The notes: generated from the sequence alone by a model not told the origin. A DNA stretch of 64,000 nucleotides from Flavobacteriales bacterium UBA5933 (GCA_002430925.1 DJDD01000131.1:20151-84150); one strand, 5' to 3'; shown: positions 1-8,317, counted from the first letter of the stretch. Translations and numbers: made by a program.

Positions 1-27
1 CCTTTATTTATAGAATATTAAAAAATA

Positions 28-873
28 TTATTTTATGAATTTTTTTACAACTTCTGCTAATGGAGTTGTTGGACGATTCAATAATTTAGATAAAGTTTTG
101 TCGTCAGAGAATAAAGCTCCATGAGCTGCTTTGGCATCACTATCAGCTAAGATTTGAGCAAATCCTTCTGGTAATCCTATTTTTACAAGAGCAGCAGTAA
201 AATCTGCTTCAGATAAATTTACATAAGGAATTTCTTTCCCAATTTGTTTAGATACTTCAGCAGCTAAATCAGCTAAAGTATATGCTATATCTCCTGCCAA
301 TTCGTATATTTTATTTTCGTGCCCTTCTGTAGTTAACACGTTTGCTGCAGCTTCTGCATAATCTTCTCTTGTAGCAGAAGATATTTTACCACTTTCTGCA
401 CTCCCAATAAATGCTCCTGCTTGGATAGATACAGGAATAGATCCAGCATAATTTTCTGTGTACCAACCATTACGTAGAATTGTGTAAGTTATTCCAGATT
501 CTTGTAATGCTTTTTCTGTTGCAACATGTTCTGGAGCCAATGCCATTTCAGATGTAGAAGCATGTAACAAACTTGTATAAACAATCCATTTTACACCAGC
601 TTCTTTTGCAGCATTTATTACATTTTTGTGTTGGGTTTCTCTTTGTCCAATTTCACTACTAGAAATTAAAAATAAACGATCAACACCTTTTAATGAATCT
701 GCTAATATTTCAGGCTTAGCATAGTCAAATAATCTTGCCTCAATTCCTAAATCTTTCGCTTTTTCAGTATTTCTAACTAAAGCAATTAAATTTTCTTTTT
801 CAGTTCTTTCTTTTAATTTTTCTATTGCTAAATGTCCTAATTGACCAGTAGCTCCTGTTATTGCTATTTTCAT
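28..873 (-). CDS. qorB: QorB-type NAD(P)H:quinone oxidoreductase (NmrA-like SDR)
   Basis: Atypical short-chain dehydrogenase expected to reduce quinones with NAD(P)H in the cytoplasm. The 281-aa protein opens with a Rossmann nucleotide-binding motif GATGQLG at residues 7-13 and keeps the QorB/YtfG hallmarks: SSSEIGQR near residue 71, YTSLLHAS near 99, and LRNGWYTENY near 133. Length matches E. coli QorB (about 286 aa), and from memory the two align over their whole length. It lies 11 nt behind the metallo-beta-lactamase-fold gene on the same strand, so both are probably one operon under the operator-flanked promoter at about 2109-2139. In E. coli qorB is next to the HxlR-family regulator gene qorR; no such gene is visible here. 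The family assignment is firm; the physiological substrate is inferred. Confidence 0.9.
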   Translation of the reverse strand: MKIAITGATGQLGHLAIEKLKERTEKENLIALVRNTEKAKDLGIEARLFDYAKPEILADSLKGVDRLFLISSSEIGQRETQHKNVINAAKEAGVKWIVYTSLLHASTSEMALAPEHVATEKALQESGITYTILRNGWYTENYAGSIPVSIQAGAFIGSAESGKISSATREDYAEAAANVLTTEGHENKIYELAGDIAYTLADLAAEVSKQIGKEIPYVNLSEADFTAALVKIGLPEGFAQILADSDAKAAHGALFSDDKTLSKLLNRPTTPLAEVVKKFIK

Positions 874-884
874 AATTTTATATA

Positions 885-2027
885 TTATTTTATTGTAAAT
901 GTTCCTTGTATGTGTGTAGATTTTCCGTCTTTAGTATAAGTATTACTGTAAACAGTGTTGTTATTGAAGTTTTGTACTTGAATATTATTTTCATTTGTAT
1001 TTTCGTCTGTCCAATAAACCATAAAAATATTATGTGCTATTTCTTGTGCTGTATATTTTATTTCTTTAGATGAATTATCGTTGATTAAATTTTTATCATC
1101 TTGTACTGTTACATTGTATTTTAGTTGACCAAAATCAAAAAGAATAGTATGTTCTATTGCAGGGTATACACTTTTTAAATCCCAATTTGCTTCTCCCATA
1201 AAAACTTTAGTCCCAAATTCTAAATTGTCTATTCCTGTAAGATTAGGATATTTCTCTTTCATATATTTTATAACTTCATCTGCTGTTTTGTATGTACTAA
1301 CAGCTTGTTTATAAGTTAAAAGATAATTTTTTGTAAAATCTAAAACTTTAGGAGAAAAGTTTCGTTCTGTAAAGTGTGAAGGAATCACAGTTATAGGGTT
1401 TAAAGCTATCATACTATTTATTTGTTCAATCCATTTATCAATAGCTTGTATATTTTGTGTATCAGCCATCCAAATATGACCTTCTTCTGATACAGAAATT
1501 CCCCCTAGGATTGTTTTTATCAATGGAATCCAAATATAACTATGAGAAGGGTCATTTTTTGTTTTTTTAATTTCAATTTTGTTTCCTTCTAAATCAGGTA
1601 ATGATTTTACTGCTTCTGGCACTATAATTTTCGATGGTATATCATTTTTTAATTGTGGTCCCCAAACTTTTAACTTTTCATCTTTTGAGGCATTGATTAA
1701 AAATGCTGTTTCTGCAGTAGATACTATTTTTGCCTTCGGGAAATTCTTTTTAAGTACATCTAAACCAAAATAATAATCAGGATCGCTATGAGAGATATAA
1801 ATTATTTTCAAATCCTTTTTCATTTTTTTTATTTCTTTCACAAGTTCCTCTGCATATTGTTTTTGGAATTGTGCATCAACAAGATATGCGTCTTTGTCTC
1901 CATATATTATTGTTGATGCAACATTAAATATTGCATTTGAATCTGGAGTATAAGTTTTCGTTTTTATTGTTCCTGCAAATAAAAAACTCGTTATTAACAG
2001 CGATAGTGAGGCGAGTAATGTTTTCAT
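885..2027 (-). CDS. Secreted metallo-beta-lactamase-fold hydrolase with MoaF-like C-terminus
   Basis: A 380-aa exported MBL-fold protein. I start it at 2027, where an 18-residue signal peptide begins (MKTLLASLSL...FLFAG); an upstream in-frame ATG at 2111 would add 28 hydrophobic residues and start too close to the promoter. The MBL metal motif is altered: residues 80-85 read HSDPDY where the classical motif is HxHxDH, so the second and third positions that usually hold His are Asp and Tyr. A later SHF near residue 230 supplies another candidate ligand. The last 90 or so residues (FDFGQLKY...IQGTFTIK) resemble the small beta-barrel MoaF domain; this is recalled similarity, not searched. First gene of an operon with qorB. 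Substrate unknown. Confidence 0.75.
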   Translation of the reverse strand: MKTLLASLSLLITSFLFAGTIKTKTYTPDSNAIFNVASTIIYGDKDAYLVDAQFQKQYAEELVKEIKKMKKDLKIIYISHSDPDYYFGLDVLKKNFPKAKIVSTAETAFLINASKDEKLKVWGPQLKNDIPSKIIVPEAVKSLPDLEGNKIEIKKTKNDPSHSYIWIPLIKTILGGISVSEEGHIWMADTQNIQAIDKWIEQINSMIALNPITVIPSHFTERNFSPKVLDFTKNYLLTYKQAVSTYKTADEVIKYMKEKYPNLTGIDNLEFGTKVFMGEANWDLKSVYPAIEHTILFDFGQLKYNVTVQDDKNLINDNSSKEIKYTAQEIAHNIFMVYWTDENTNENNIQVQNFNNNTVYSNTYTKDGKSTHIQGTFTIK

Positions 2028-2059
2028 TTTGATTAGTTTGTTTATAAACACAATAATTA

Positions 2060-2078
2060 TGTAATAATAATTGTTACA
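2060..2078. promoter_or_regulatory. Candidate operator O1, TGTAA-N9-TTACA
   Basis: Perfect 5-bp inverted repeat with a 9-bp spacer, lying in the transcribed leader between the promoter at 2109-2139 and the MBL gene start at 2027. A second site with the same half-sites and spacer is at 2131-2149, centres 71 bp apart. The matched pair suggests a dimeric repressor, possibly looping. The regulator is not encoded nearby; HxlR family is a guess from the qorB context. Confidence 0.55.
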
Positions 2079-2108
2079 AAATAGATTAATTTTTTCCTTT
2101 TGTTTGGA

Positions 2109-2139
2109 CAAATATATATCCTTTTTTTATTGTAACAAA
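2109..2139 (-). promoter_or_regulatory. Consensus promoter of the MBL-qorB operon
   Basis: On the minus strand TTTG (2139-2136) is followed after 19 nt by TATATTTG (2116-2109), an exact match to the Bacteroidota -33/-7 consensus. The start would fall near 2100, giving a leader of about 75 nt to the ATG at 2027. The -33 box lies inside operator O2, so binding there should block transcription. Confidence 0.75.
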
Positions 2140-2149
2140 ACTTATTACA
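2131..2149. promoter_or_regulatory. Candidate operator O2, TGTAA-N9-TTACA
   Basis: Second copy of the TGTAA-N9-TTACA palindrome, extendable by one base each side to TTGTAA...TTACAA (2130-2150). It covers the -33 element of the MBL-qorB promoter. Same half-sites and spacer length as O1 at 2060-2078. Confidence 0.6.
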
Positions 2150-2186
2150 ATTAAATTTTATTTCTATCTAATTTTAATTAATTTTT

Positions 2187-2294
2187 GGGCATTCCCTTCG
2201 GGCGGGCTTTTGTTTCAATCTTTTTAGATTGAGCATTGATTAAATATTAAGATGAATTCAATCAAAAAAGGATTTCCACGACAATCCCTAATGC
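2187..2294 (+). repeat. Dispersed palindromic repeat, copy A
   Basis: Short intergenic element with the layout shared by five loci in the window: GGGC at the left end, a small hairpin (CCC-TTC-GGG), a conserved arm ending CAATCTTT, a variable self-complementary centre, then AAAAGGATTTCCA and a right end complementary to the left (GCATT ... AATGC). The centre pairs TTTTTAGATTG with CAATCAAAAAA. No open reading frame. Function unknown; a REP- or MITE-like element or a structured RNA are both possible. Confidence 0.75.
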
Positions 2295-2364
2295 GATATC
2301 ATGTATATTTTTTATGAAATAGGAATGCCAAATTATAAATCTATTTTCTTTATAAAAAGGATTT

Positions 2365-2441
2365 GCGACAGGGATAGAAATGATATCCTTTATGAAGCGT
2401 TTAGCGAGTAAAGATAAAATGTATAGCCCGTTTGTCGCCCA
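2365..2441 (-). repeat. Dispersed palindromic repeat, copy B
   Basis: Reverse-oriented and more diverged copy of the element found at 31588-31686: both share ATAG-AATG, CCTTT, AAAGAT, AAATGTATAGC and a terminal GCCCA. Its end pairs are GCGACA with TGTCGC, changed on both sides relative to the GCAAT/ATTGC of other copies. It lies 70 bp from copy A in the opposite orientation, filling the gap upstream of the lolD-like gene. Confidence 0.65.
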
Positions 2442-2511
2442 GAATAAAATTAAATAAATTAACTTTTTGTACGAGTAAATAATTTTATCATTAATAATGT
2501 ATCTTTACCTT

Positions 2512-3186
2512 ATGATAAAGGCAGAAAATATTGTAAAAAAATTTGATGATTTGGAAGTGTTAAAAAACGTATCACTTACCATTTCAGAAAAAGAAATTGT
2601 TTCTATTGTAGGTGCTTCTGGAGCAGGTAAAACTACATTACTTCAGATTTTGGGAACTTTAGAAAAAAGTACAGAACCCAAAAGATATCATACAACAATT
2701 AATATTGCTGGACAGGATATAACAAAGATGAAGGATGCTGAATTGTCTAAATTTAGAAATGACAATATAGGGTTTATTTTTCAGTTTCATCAATTGTTAC
2801 CAGAGTTTAATGCGTTAGAAAATATTTGTATTCCTGCTTTTATAAAGAAAACAAAAAAGTCTGAGGCTGAAAATAGAGCAAAGGAATTGATGTCATACTT
2901 AGGTCTTTCTAATCGATTGACTCATAAACCAAATCAGCTTTCTGGAGGTGAACAACAACGCGTGGCTGTTGCACGAGCTTTAATAAATCAACCAAAAATT
3001 GTTTTTGCTGATGAACCTTCAGGGAATCTAGATTCTAAAAATGCTGAAGAATTACATGAATTGTTTTTTAAGTTAAGAGATGAATTTGGACAAACTTTTG
3101 TTATCGTGACACACAATGAAGAATTGGCAAATATGACTGATAGAAAATTGGTAATGGCTGATGGTTTGTTTGTAACAGAGATGTAA
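2512..3186 (+). CDS. lolD: LolD-like ABC transporter ATP-binding protein
   Basis: Cytoplasmic ATPase subunit, probably of the LolCDE machine that releases lipoproteins from the inner membrane, or of a closely related MacB/FtsE-type exporter. I start at ATG 2512 ([11 protein letters not shown]); the ATG at 2497 would add five residues and overlaps a promoter-like TATCTTTAC at 2500-2508. Visible are Walker [10 protein letters not shown] (residues 35-43), Q-loop [10 protein letters not shown], signature [15 protein letters not shown], Walker [13 protein letters not shown] and the switch histidine in VIVTHNEE. At 224 aa it is a bare ATPase domain. The permease is not adjacent, as is common for LolD in Bacteroidota. 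The stop overlaps the next start by one base. Confidence 0.8.
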   Translation: MIKAENIVKKFDDLEVLKNVSLTISEKEIVSIVGASGAGKTTLLQILGTLEKSTEPKRYHTTINIAGQDITKMKDAELSKFRNDNIGFIFQFHQLLPEFNALENICIPAFIKKTKKSEAENRAKELMSYLGLSNRLTHKPNQLSGGEQQRVAVARALINQPKIVFADEPSGNLDSKNAEELHELFFKLRDEFGQTFVIVTHNEELANMTDRKLVMADGLFVTEM

Positions 3187-3950
3187 TGAATAAAAAAGAA
3201 TTAAAATCGTTTTTAGATGAAAAGTATTTGCAATATAATACAACAGATTTTATAGATTCTGACCCAATACAAATTCCGCATCGTTATTCTTTGAAAGAAG
3301 ATATAGAAATTTCTGCTTTTTTAGTTTCTACTATCGCTTGGGGAAATAGAAAAATGATTATCAATAACTCAAATAAAATGATGGAATTATTAGGGAATTC
3401 TCCTTATGATTTTATTCGAAGTTTTAATGATAATGATTTGGAGAAATTGCATGGTTTTGTACATAGAACTTTTAATAGTGATGATTTGAAACTTTTTGTA
3501 AAATCATTGAGAAACATTTATGAAAATCATGATGGTTTAGAAAGTGTTTTTAGTAAAAATCAAACAAACGATTCTATGCAGAGTTCGATTTCGGCATTTA
3601 AACAAGTTTTTTTTGAAGTTGAGCATTTAGAGCGAACAAAAAAACATGTTTCAGATCCTCTTAATAATTCAGCTGCAAAACGTATTAATATGTTTTTACG
3701 ATGGATGGTTAGAAATGATAAGCAAGGAGTAGATTTTGGGATTTGGAAATCTATACCAACATCAATACTTTCTTGTCCTTTGGATGTGCATTCAGGAAAT
3801 GTAGCTCGTAAATTAGGAATCCTTACTAGAAAACAGAATGATGCAAAAGCATTACTAGAACTAGATACTCAATTAAGAAAAATGGATGCAAATGATCCTG
3901 TGAAATACGATTTTGCTCTTTTTGGGCTAGGAGTTTTTGAAGGGTTTTAA
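3186..3950 (+). CDS. TIGR02757 family protein
   Basis: Member of the TIGR02757 (DUF2400) family, conserved mainly in Bacteroidota and of unknown function. At 254 aa it has the usual length. Recognisable family blocks are DPIQIPHRYS near residue 27, ISAFLVSTIAWGNRKMI near 44, and FLRWMVRNDKQGVDFGIW near 170, with a C-terminal DPVKYDFALFGLGV. It looks soluble, with no signal peptide or membrane segment. Its start overlaps the stop of the lolD-like gene by one base, so the two are translationally coupled. The WGNR block recalls helix-hairpin-helix DNA-repair folds, but that is only a suggestion. Confidence 0.85.
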   Translation: MNKKELKSFLDEKYLQYNTTDFIDSDPIQIPHRYSLKEDIEISAFLVSTIAWGNRKMIINNSNKMMELLGNSPYDFIRSFNDNDLEKLHGFVHRTFNSDDLKLFVKSLRNIYENHDGLESVFSKNQTNDSMQSSISAFKQVFFEVEHLERTKKHVSDPLNNSAAKRINMFLRWMVRNDKQGVDFGIWKSIPTSILSCPLDVHSGNVARKLGILTRKQNDAKALLELDTQLRKMDANDPVKYDFALFGLGVFEGF

Positions 3951-3977
3951 AGAAATATTTTGATAAAATAAAATTAT

Positions 3978-4625
3978 ATGAAAGAATTAGAAGGAATAAA
4001 ATATATAGAAAGAAAGCCAGAAGTAAAAACAGAGAATAATCCATTAATAGTTTTGATTCATGGTTATGGTAGTCACGAAGAAGATTTATTTTCCTTTGCT
4101 GATGATTTGCCAAAAAATGCTCACGTAGTAAGTGTACGTGCTGTTAATGATATTCCATACGGAGGATATGCTTGGTATGATATTAGTTTTATGAATAACG
4201 AAAAGTGGATGGATGAAGACCAAGCGGTTGAATCTAAAAATAAATTATTAAGATTTATAGATGAAATACTTCTTCAAGAAAACTTAGATTCAAGTAATGT
4301 AACATTAATGGGATTTAGCCAAGGAGCTATTTTAAGTTATGCAATTGCATTAAATCATCCTGAAAAAATAAAAAATGTAGCAATTCTTAGTGGATACCCA
4401 GAACATAAAATTATAGGAGATATTGATACATCTAAAGATTTTTCTCATTTAAACTTCTTTATTTCTCATGGAACAGAAGATGTTGTTTTACCAATAGATT
4501 TAGGTAGAGCAGGAGAAGAATTAATGAAGCTTTTAGGAATACATTTCGAATACCATGAATACCAAAGTGGACATGGGATTATTCCTCAAAATTATTTTGA
4601 TTTAATGAAGTGGATTAATCAATAA
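3978..4625 (+). CDS. Alpha/beta hydrolase, phospholipase/carboxylesterase type
   Basis: Cytoplasmic serine esterase of the phospholipase/carboxylesterase (YpfH/EstB-like) family, 215 aa. The catalytic triad can be read off: nucleophile Ser114 in GFSQG, Asp168 in SHGTEDVV and His199 in SGHG; the oxyanion-hole strand is IVLIHGYGSHEEDL near residue 24. No signal peptide. It follows the TIGR02757 gene by 27 nt on the same strand, so it is probably co-transcribed. Its stop abuts the stop of the convergent Smr gene with no intergenic base between them. The natural ester substrate cannot be told from sequence. Confidence 0.85.
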   Translation: MKELEGIKYIERKPEVKTENNPLIVLIHGYGSHEEDLFSFADDLPKNAHVVSVRAVNDIPYGGYAWYDISFMNNEKWMDEDQAVESKNKLLRFIDEILLQENLDSSNVTLMGFSQGAILSYAIALNHPEKIKNVAILSGYPEHKIIGDIDTSKDFSHLNFFISHGTEDVVLPIDLGRAGEELMKLLGIHFEYHEYQSGHGIIPQNYFDLMKWINQ

Positions 4626-5141
4626 TTAAATAAATTTAACTTCTATGGCGTCTCCATGATATTCTTTGAACGAGGCGTCATAGAATTCAAGATTTGTATA
4701 TCTATACAATAATTCAGTTATTTCTTTTTTCAGAATACCTTTTCCATATCCATGGATAATAATTAGTCTTATTTGACTTTCGAACATAGCACGTTCAACT
4801 TCGTTTCTTGCAACATCCATTTGTGTTTGTATAATTTCAGCATTGTCCAAATCTCGCCAATTATCAACTAAATTTTCTATGTGCAAATCGATTTCTCTTG
4901 TTAAATAGGGATGACGATGAGATTTTCTAAATGTTTTAAATTTTGGTTTAGAAAATTCTTTTATTTCTTCATCACGATATTCTTCGTAGTCAATATCAAT
5001 ATCCTTAATGATTTCGTTTGCGTTATATTCATATTCAAAACCAAATACATCATTAAAGTAAATATTATCTCCTTTTATTTTAGAAATAATTCCAGAGATA
5101 TTATCATCAATAACTTTTACTTTAGTTCCTATTTTAAACAC
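4626..5141 (-). CDS. Smr-domain protein
   Basis: 171-aa cytoplasmic protein. The N-terminal 60 residues look like a small SH3-like barrel (FKIGTKVKVIDDNISGIISK), followed by a charged linker and a C-terminal Smr (MutS2-type endonuclease) domain with EIDLHIENL near residue 85 and the signature HGYGKGILKKEI near 129. Smr domains bind or nick DNA or RNA; in Bacteroidota this stand-alone form is common and its role unclear. The start codon is GTG. An exact minus-strand TAATTTTG -7 box lies at 5157-5164, some 16 nt upstream. It is not an intact MutS2: the ATPase portion is absent. Confidence 0.8.
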   Translation of the reverse strand: MFKIGTKVKVIDDNISGIISKIKGDNIYFNDVFGFEYEYNANEIIKDIDIDYEEYRDEEIKEFSKPKFKTFRKSHRHPYLTREIDLHIENLVDNWRDLDNAEIIQTQMDVARNEVERAMFESQIRLIIIHGYGKGILKKEITELLYRYTNLEFYDASFKEYHGDAIEVKFI

Positions 5142-5156
5142 AATGTATATTTTTTA

Positions 5157-5164
5157 CAAAATTA
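5157..5164 (-). promoter_or_regulatory. -7 box of the Smr gene
   Basis: Minus-strand TAATTTTG, an exact TAnnTTTG match 16 nt ahead of the GTG start. No clear TTTG at -33. The short distance implies a very short leader. Confidence 0.45.
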
Positions 5165-5219
5165 ATAATTTTTTAAGAGTTTTATTTTAAAAATTAGATT
5201 CTGTTTAACTTCTTATTTG

Positions 5220-5227
5220 TATTTTTG
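5220..5227 (+). promoter_or_regulatory. -7 box at the head of the polysaccharide locus
   Basis: TATTTTTG, an exact TAnnTTTG match, lies 19 nt before the first glycosyltransferase start in the divergent gap with the Smr gene. No convincing TTTG sits 17-23 nt upstream. It is the best candidate for the main promoter of the run of genes from 5.2 to 12.9 kb, which has no other clear break. Confidence 0.45.
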
Positions 5228-5245
5228 GTAACTTAAACTAACTAA

Positions 5246-6433
5246 ATGCATAACCAATCTATGAAAATAAAAGTACTTTTTAGACTTCGTTCTTTAGAAA
5301 TGGGTGGAGTACAAAGAGTAGTTTTAGATTTATTAAGAAATTTACCAAAAGAAAAATTTGATTTTACTTTAATGTTAAATTTATATCAAGGAGAATTAAT
5401 TAATGAAATTCCTCAAGATATAAAAGTTATAGTAGTTGAAAAAGGTAAAGAACAAATGAGTCTAAATCCTTTTATTAAAAAAATTCAATTAGCTTGGAGA
5501 AGAATAAAACTGAATTTTTATTCAAAATTCCCTACAATTCTTTATTTACTAAAGGTACCAGAAAATTATGACATTGAAATTGCCTCAAGTTATGCAGAAT
5601 TTGACATGGTATTAAAATCTCCAAATAAGCATTCGCGTAAAATAGCTTGGTTTCATACAGATGTTTCTTATGATGTTAATCAAGAAAGAGCCATTGAACG
5701 GATTGAAAAAATGAAAAAATTTGATCATGTAGTTTTTTGTGCTAAATACATAAGAAAGGTAATTGAAATTAATTATAATGTAACTTATCCAAGTAGTTCT
5801 GTTATTTATAATGCAATTCATGTTGATGAAGTTAGAGATAAAGCTTCAGAATCATTTTTGGAATATCAAAATATTGGAAAACCAATATTCTGCTCAGTAG
5901 GACGCTTACATAGTAGAAAAGGATATAATATGTTAATTGATGTACATAATCGATTAATAAAAGAAGGCTTTAAACATAGTATAGTAGTCTTAGGAGATGG
6001 GGAAGAAAAAGAAAATTTAATAAAAAAAATTAATCAATTAAATTTAGAGGAAACATTTAAACTATTAGGGACAAAAATTAACCCTTACCCTTATATTAAA
6101 AATGCAAATTATTTTGTTTTACCAACAAGATCTGAAGCATATCCATTGGTTATTAATGAAGCATTAGCATTAGAAAAACCAATAATAAGTACTGATGTAG
6201 GAGGAATTCCTGAAATGATTGATGATGAAGTTGATGGAGTATTAATAAAATATGATGAAAATGAGATGTATGAGTCAATGAAATCATTTTTGATAAATCC
6301 TTCATTAGTCAATGAAATTATTGAAGGGACAAAGAATGCAAAAATGAAATTTGATGAAAATTTGATTTATAAGCAAGTTGCAGAAGTTTTTGAACAACAG
6401 TATCAATTGAAATTAGAAAATGAAAGAAACTAA
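5246..6433 (+). CDS. Glycosyltransferase family 4
   Basis: Retaining GT-B fold glycosyltransferase, 395 aa (390 if started at ATG 5261, which gives the typical N-terminus MKIKVLFRLRSLEMGGVQRV). The N-terminal nucleotide-sugar-independent domain begins with the family GGVQR turn; the C-terminal half carries VGRLHSRKGY, VVLGDGEE and the donor-binding block RSEAYPLVINEALALEKP with the paired glutamates, then STDVGGIPEMI. No membrane segments, so it acts on the cytoplasmic face. First gene of the polysaccharide locus. It resembles the GT4 gene at 14305 over the N-terminal half (shared NLYxG and GGxxxV blocks), pointing to an old duplication. Donor and acceptor unknown. Confidence 0.85.
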   Translation: MHNQSMKIKVLFRLRSLEMGGVQRVVLDLLRNLPKEKFDFTLMLNLYQGELINEIPQDIKVIVVEKGKEQMSLNPFIKKIQLAWRRIKLNFYSKFPTILYLLKVPENYDIEIASSYAEFDMVLKSPNKHSRKIAWFHTDVSYDVNQERAIERIEKMKKFDHVVFCAKYIRKVIEINYNVTYPSSSVIYNAIHVDEVRDKASESFLEYQNIGKPIFCSVGRLHSRKGYNMLIDVHNRLIKEGFKHSIVVLGDGEEKENLIKKINQLNLEETFKLLGTKINPYPYIKNANYFVLPTRSEAYPLVINEALALEKPIISTDVGGIPEMIDDEVDGVLIKYDENEMYESMKSFLINPSLVNEIIEGTKNAKMKFDENLIYKQVAEVFEQQYQLKLENERN

Positions 6434-7331
6434 AATAACAATTGTTACACCAACATTTAATAGATTACATACATTACCAAGAGTATATGAATCATTAAGA
6501 AATCAAACATTTAAAGATTTTAAGTGGATTATTATGGATGATGGTTCGACTGATAATACTAAAAATATAGTTAATGATTTTATCAATGAAGACTTAATTG
6601 ATATTGAATATTATTGGAATGAAAATCAACATAAATTTATAACAGTTTTTGAAGGTATAAAGAAAGTTAAATCAAAATATTTCATGATTGTAGATTCTGA
6701 CGATTCTTATCCAGAAGATTCATTACAAATTCTTTTTGATGAGGTAGAGCAAATAAAAAATCAAGATGAATATATTTCTGTTATGGGATTATCTCAATTT
6801 GAAGATGGGTCTATTGTGGGGCATAAATATCCTGATAATGGGTTTGATGGCTCTATTTTTGACATGCGATATAAATTTAAGGTGAGAGGAGATAAATTTG
6901 GAATATTTATAACAAAAACGTATCAAAATCTTTTAAAATCTTTTGACTATTCATCTTTTAAAAATAAAGGTTATATACCTCAAGCAGTTTTTTTTAATAC
7001 CTATGATGCTAATGGAATAAAAACAAGGTTTATTAATAAAGTTGTTCGTAATTATCACTTAGATGAAGATGATCAAAATTCTGTTTCTAATACACGTTGG
7101 TCTGGTAAAAATACTTTTGGATTAATGGAAGGATATAAATCTTTCATTAATTCTTATGGCTTTAAACTATTAAAATACCCTAAAGCTTTAATTAGGAATA
7201 TGATTGGATATCAAGTTTATTCAATTATTAATAATAGATCTGTCTTTAAAATGACTAAAGATTTGAATTATTTTAAATCTTTATCAATTCTTTTATATCC
7301 TTTTAGTTTAATTTATTATAAAGCTAAATGA
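6420..7331 (+). CDS. Glycosyltransferase family 2
   Basis: Inverting GT-A fold transferase of 303 aa. The start (TIVTPTFNRLHTLPRVYESL) and MDDGSTDNT near residue 39 form the nucleotide-binding half; the metal-binding DxD-type motif is VDSDDSYPEDS near residue 90. It resembles EpsE/WcaA-like enzymes that build repeating units on a lipid carrier. The start overlaps the previous gene by 14 bases, so they are coupled. No transmembrane helix is evident, though the C-terminal 40 residues (LLYPFSLIYYKAK) are hydrophobic and could touch the membrane. Sugar specificity is not readable. Confidence 0.85.
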   Translation: MKETKITIVTPTFNRLHTLPRVYESLRNQTFKDFKWIIMDDGSTDNTKNIVNDFINEDLIDIEYYWNENQHKFITVFEGIKKVKSKYFMIVDSDDSYPEDSLQILFDEVEQIKNQDEYISVMGLSQFEDGSIVGHKYPDNGFDGSIFDMRYKFKVRGDKFGIFITKTYQNLLKSFDYSSFKNKGYIPQAVFFNTYDANGIKTRFINKVVRNYHLDEDDQNSVSNTRWSGKNTFGLMEGYKSFINSYGFKLLKYPKALIRNMIGYQVYSIINNRSVFKMTKDLNYFKSLSILLYPFSLIYYKAK

Positions 7332-7383
7332 TTAGATTAATCCTCAATTATTAAGTTATATAAATTACCAATATTATGAATCT

Positions 7384-8298
7384 ATGGAAAAAGTAAATAA
7401 AATAGCTATAATAATTGTTACATATAATGGAGAGAAATGGTTAGAAGAATGTATAAAACCTTTATATGGATACGATAATATAACAATTGTAGTTATTGAT
7501 AATGCTTCTTCAGATAATACTGTAGAGTTAATTAAGAAAGAATATGAAAATGTTGAATTAATAGAATCTAAAATTAATTTAGGTTTTGGTCAAGCAAATA
7601 ATAAAGGTTTTGATTACGCAATAGCAAATAATTATGATTTTGTTTTTTTACTTAACCAAGATGCTTCAATTGATATTAAAAATTTAAACCAATTAATAGA
7701 AAAAGTTATAAATAATCCAACAATAGGTATTATTAGTCCTGTTCATTATAAAAATGAAGAAGAAATAGAAAATCTTTTTAAATATTATATTAAAGAAAAT
7801 AAATTACAAGATTTTGTTGGTTCAAATAAAATACATTCAGTAGATTTTGTTAATGCTGCTTTATGGTTAATTCCAATAAATGTACTGAAAAAAATAGGTG
7901 GATTTAATCCGTTATTTTTTCATTATGGAGAGGATGTAGATTATATTAATAGAATTAAATATAATAATTTTCAAGTGATTATTGATTTTAATTCAGAAGC
8001 TTATCATTACAGAGAATATTCGAAGGAAAATTTCCAAAGTAAATTTACTAGAAAAACATATTTTGGACCTTGGGCAATAAAGTATTTTACTATTCTTAGT
8101 AATGTAAATTATAGTTTTTTCAACGTATTTTTTAAATCTTTTTATTTATTTGGAGCAAGCTTTTATAGATATCTTAAAAAATTAGATTTTCAATTGTGTA
8201 TTACATGTATAAAAGTTTACTTTCGAGTTTTACTAAAACTGAATTATATTAAAAAGAATAGAAAAATAATTATAAAAAATAGTTCACCATTTTTATAA
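7384..8298 (+). CDS. Glycosyltransferase family 2, rhamnosyltransferase-like
   Basis: GT2 protein of 304 aa of the WbbL-like subgroup. Landmarks: IIIVTYNGEKWLEECI near residue 8, VVIDNASSDNT near 37, the block SKINLGFGQANNKG near 61, LNQDASI near 91 as the metal motif, and a catalytic-base region HYGEDVDYINR near 181. This N-terminal pattern (NxGFGxxxNxG) is typical of rhamnosyltransferases and related enzymes, but no dTDP-rhamnose synthesis genes are visible in the window. A 52-nt gap separates it from the gene before, the largest in this part of the locus. Confidence 0.83.
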   Translation: MEKVNKIAIIIVTYNGEKWLEECIKPLYGYDNITIVVIDNASSDNTVELIKKEYENVELIESKINLGFGQANNKGFDYAIANNYDFVFLLNQDASIDIKNLNQLIEKVINNPTIGIISPVHYKNEEEIENLFKYYIKENKLQDFVGSNKIHSVDFVNAALWLIPINVLKKIGGFNPLFFHYGEDVDYINRIKYNNFQVIIDFNSEAYHYREYSKENFQSKFTRKTYFGPWAIKYFTILSNVNYSFFNVFFKSFYLFGASFYRYLKKLDFQLCITCIKVYFRVLLKLNYIKKNRKIIIKNSSPFL

Positions 8299-8317
8299 AA
8301 ATAATATTTAAAAATTA

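Noticed and set aside
2028..2496. A small gene in the 469-nt gap upstream of the lolD-like gene
   Set aside because: No reading frame with family likeness; the gap is explained by a promoter, two operators and two repeat copies.
3826..4113. Minus-strand frame across the TIGR02757/esterase junction
   Set aside because: Overlaps two well supported genes on the other strand and shows no family motif.
4911..5165. Plus-strand frame of 84 codons antisense to the Smr gene
   Set aside because: Phe/Ile-rich shadow of the Smr reading frame; no recognisable domain and no promoter.
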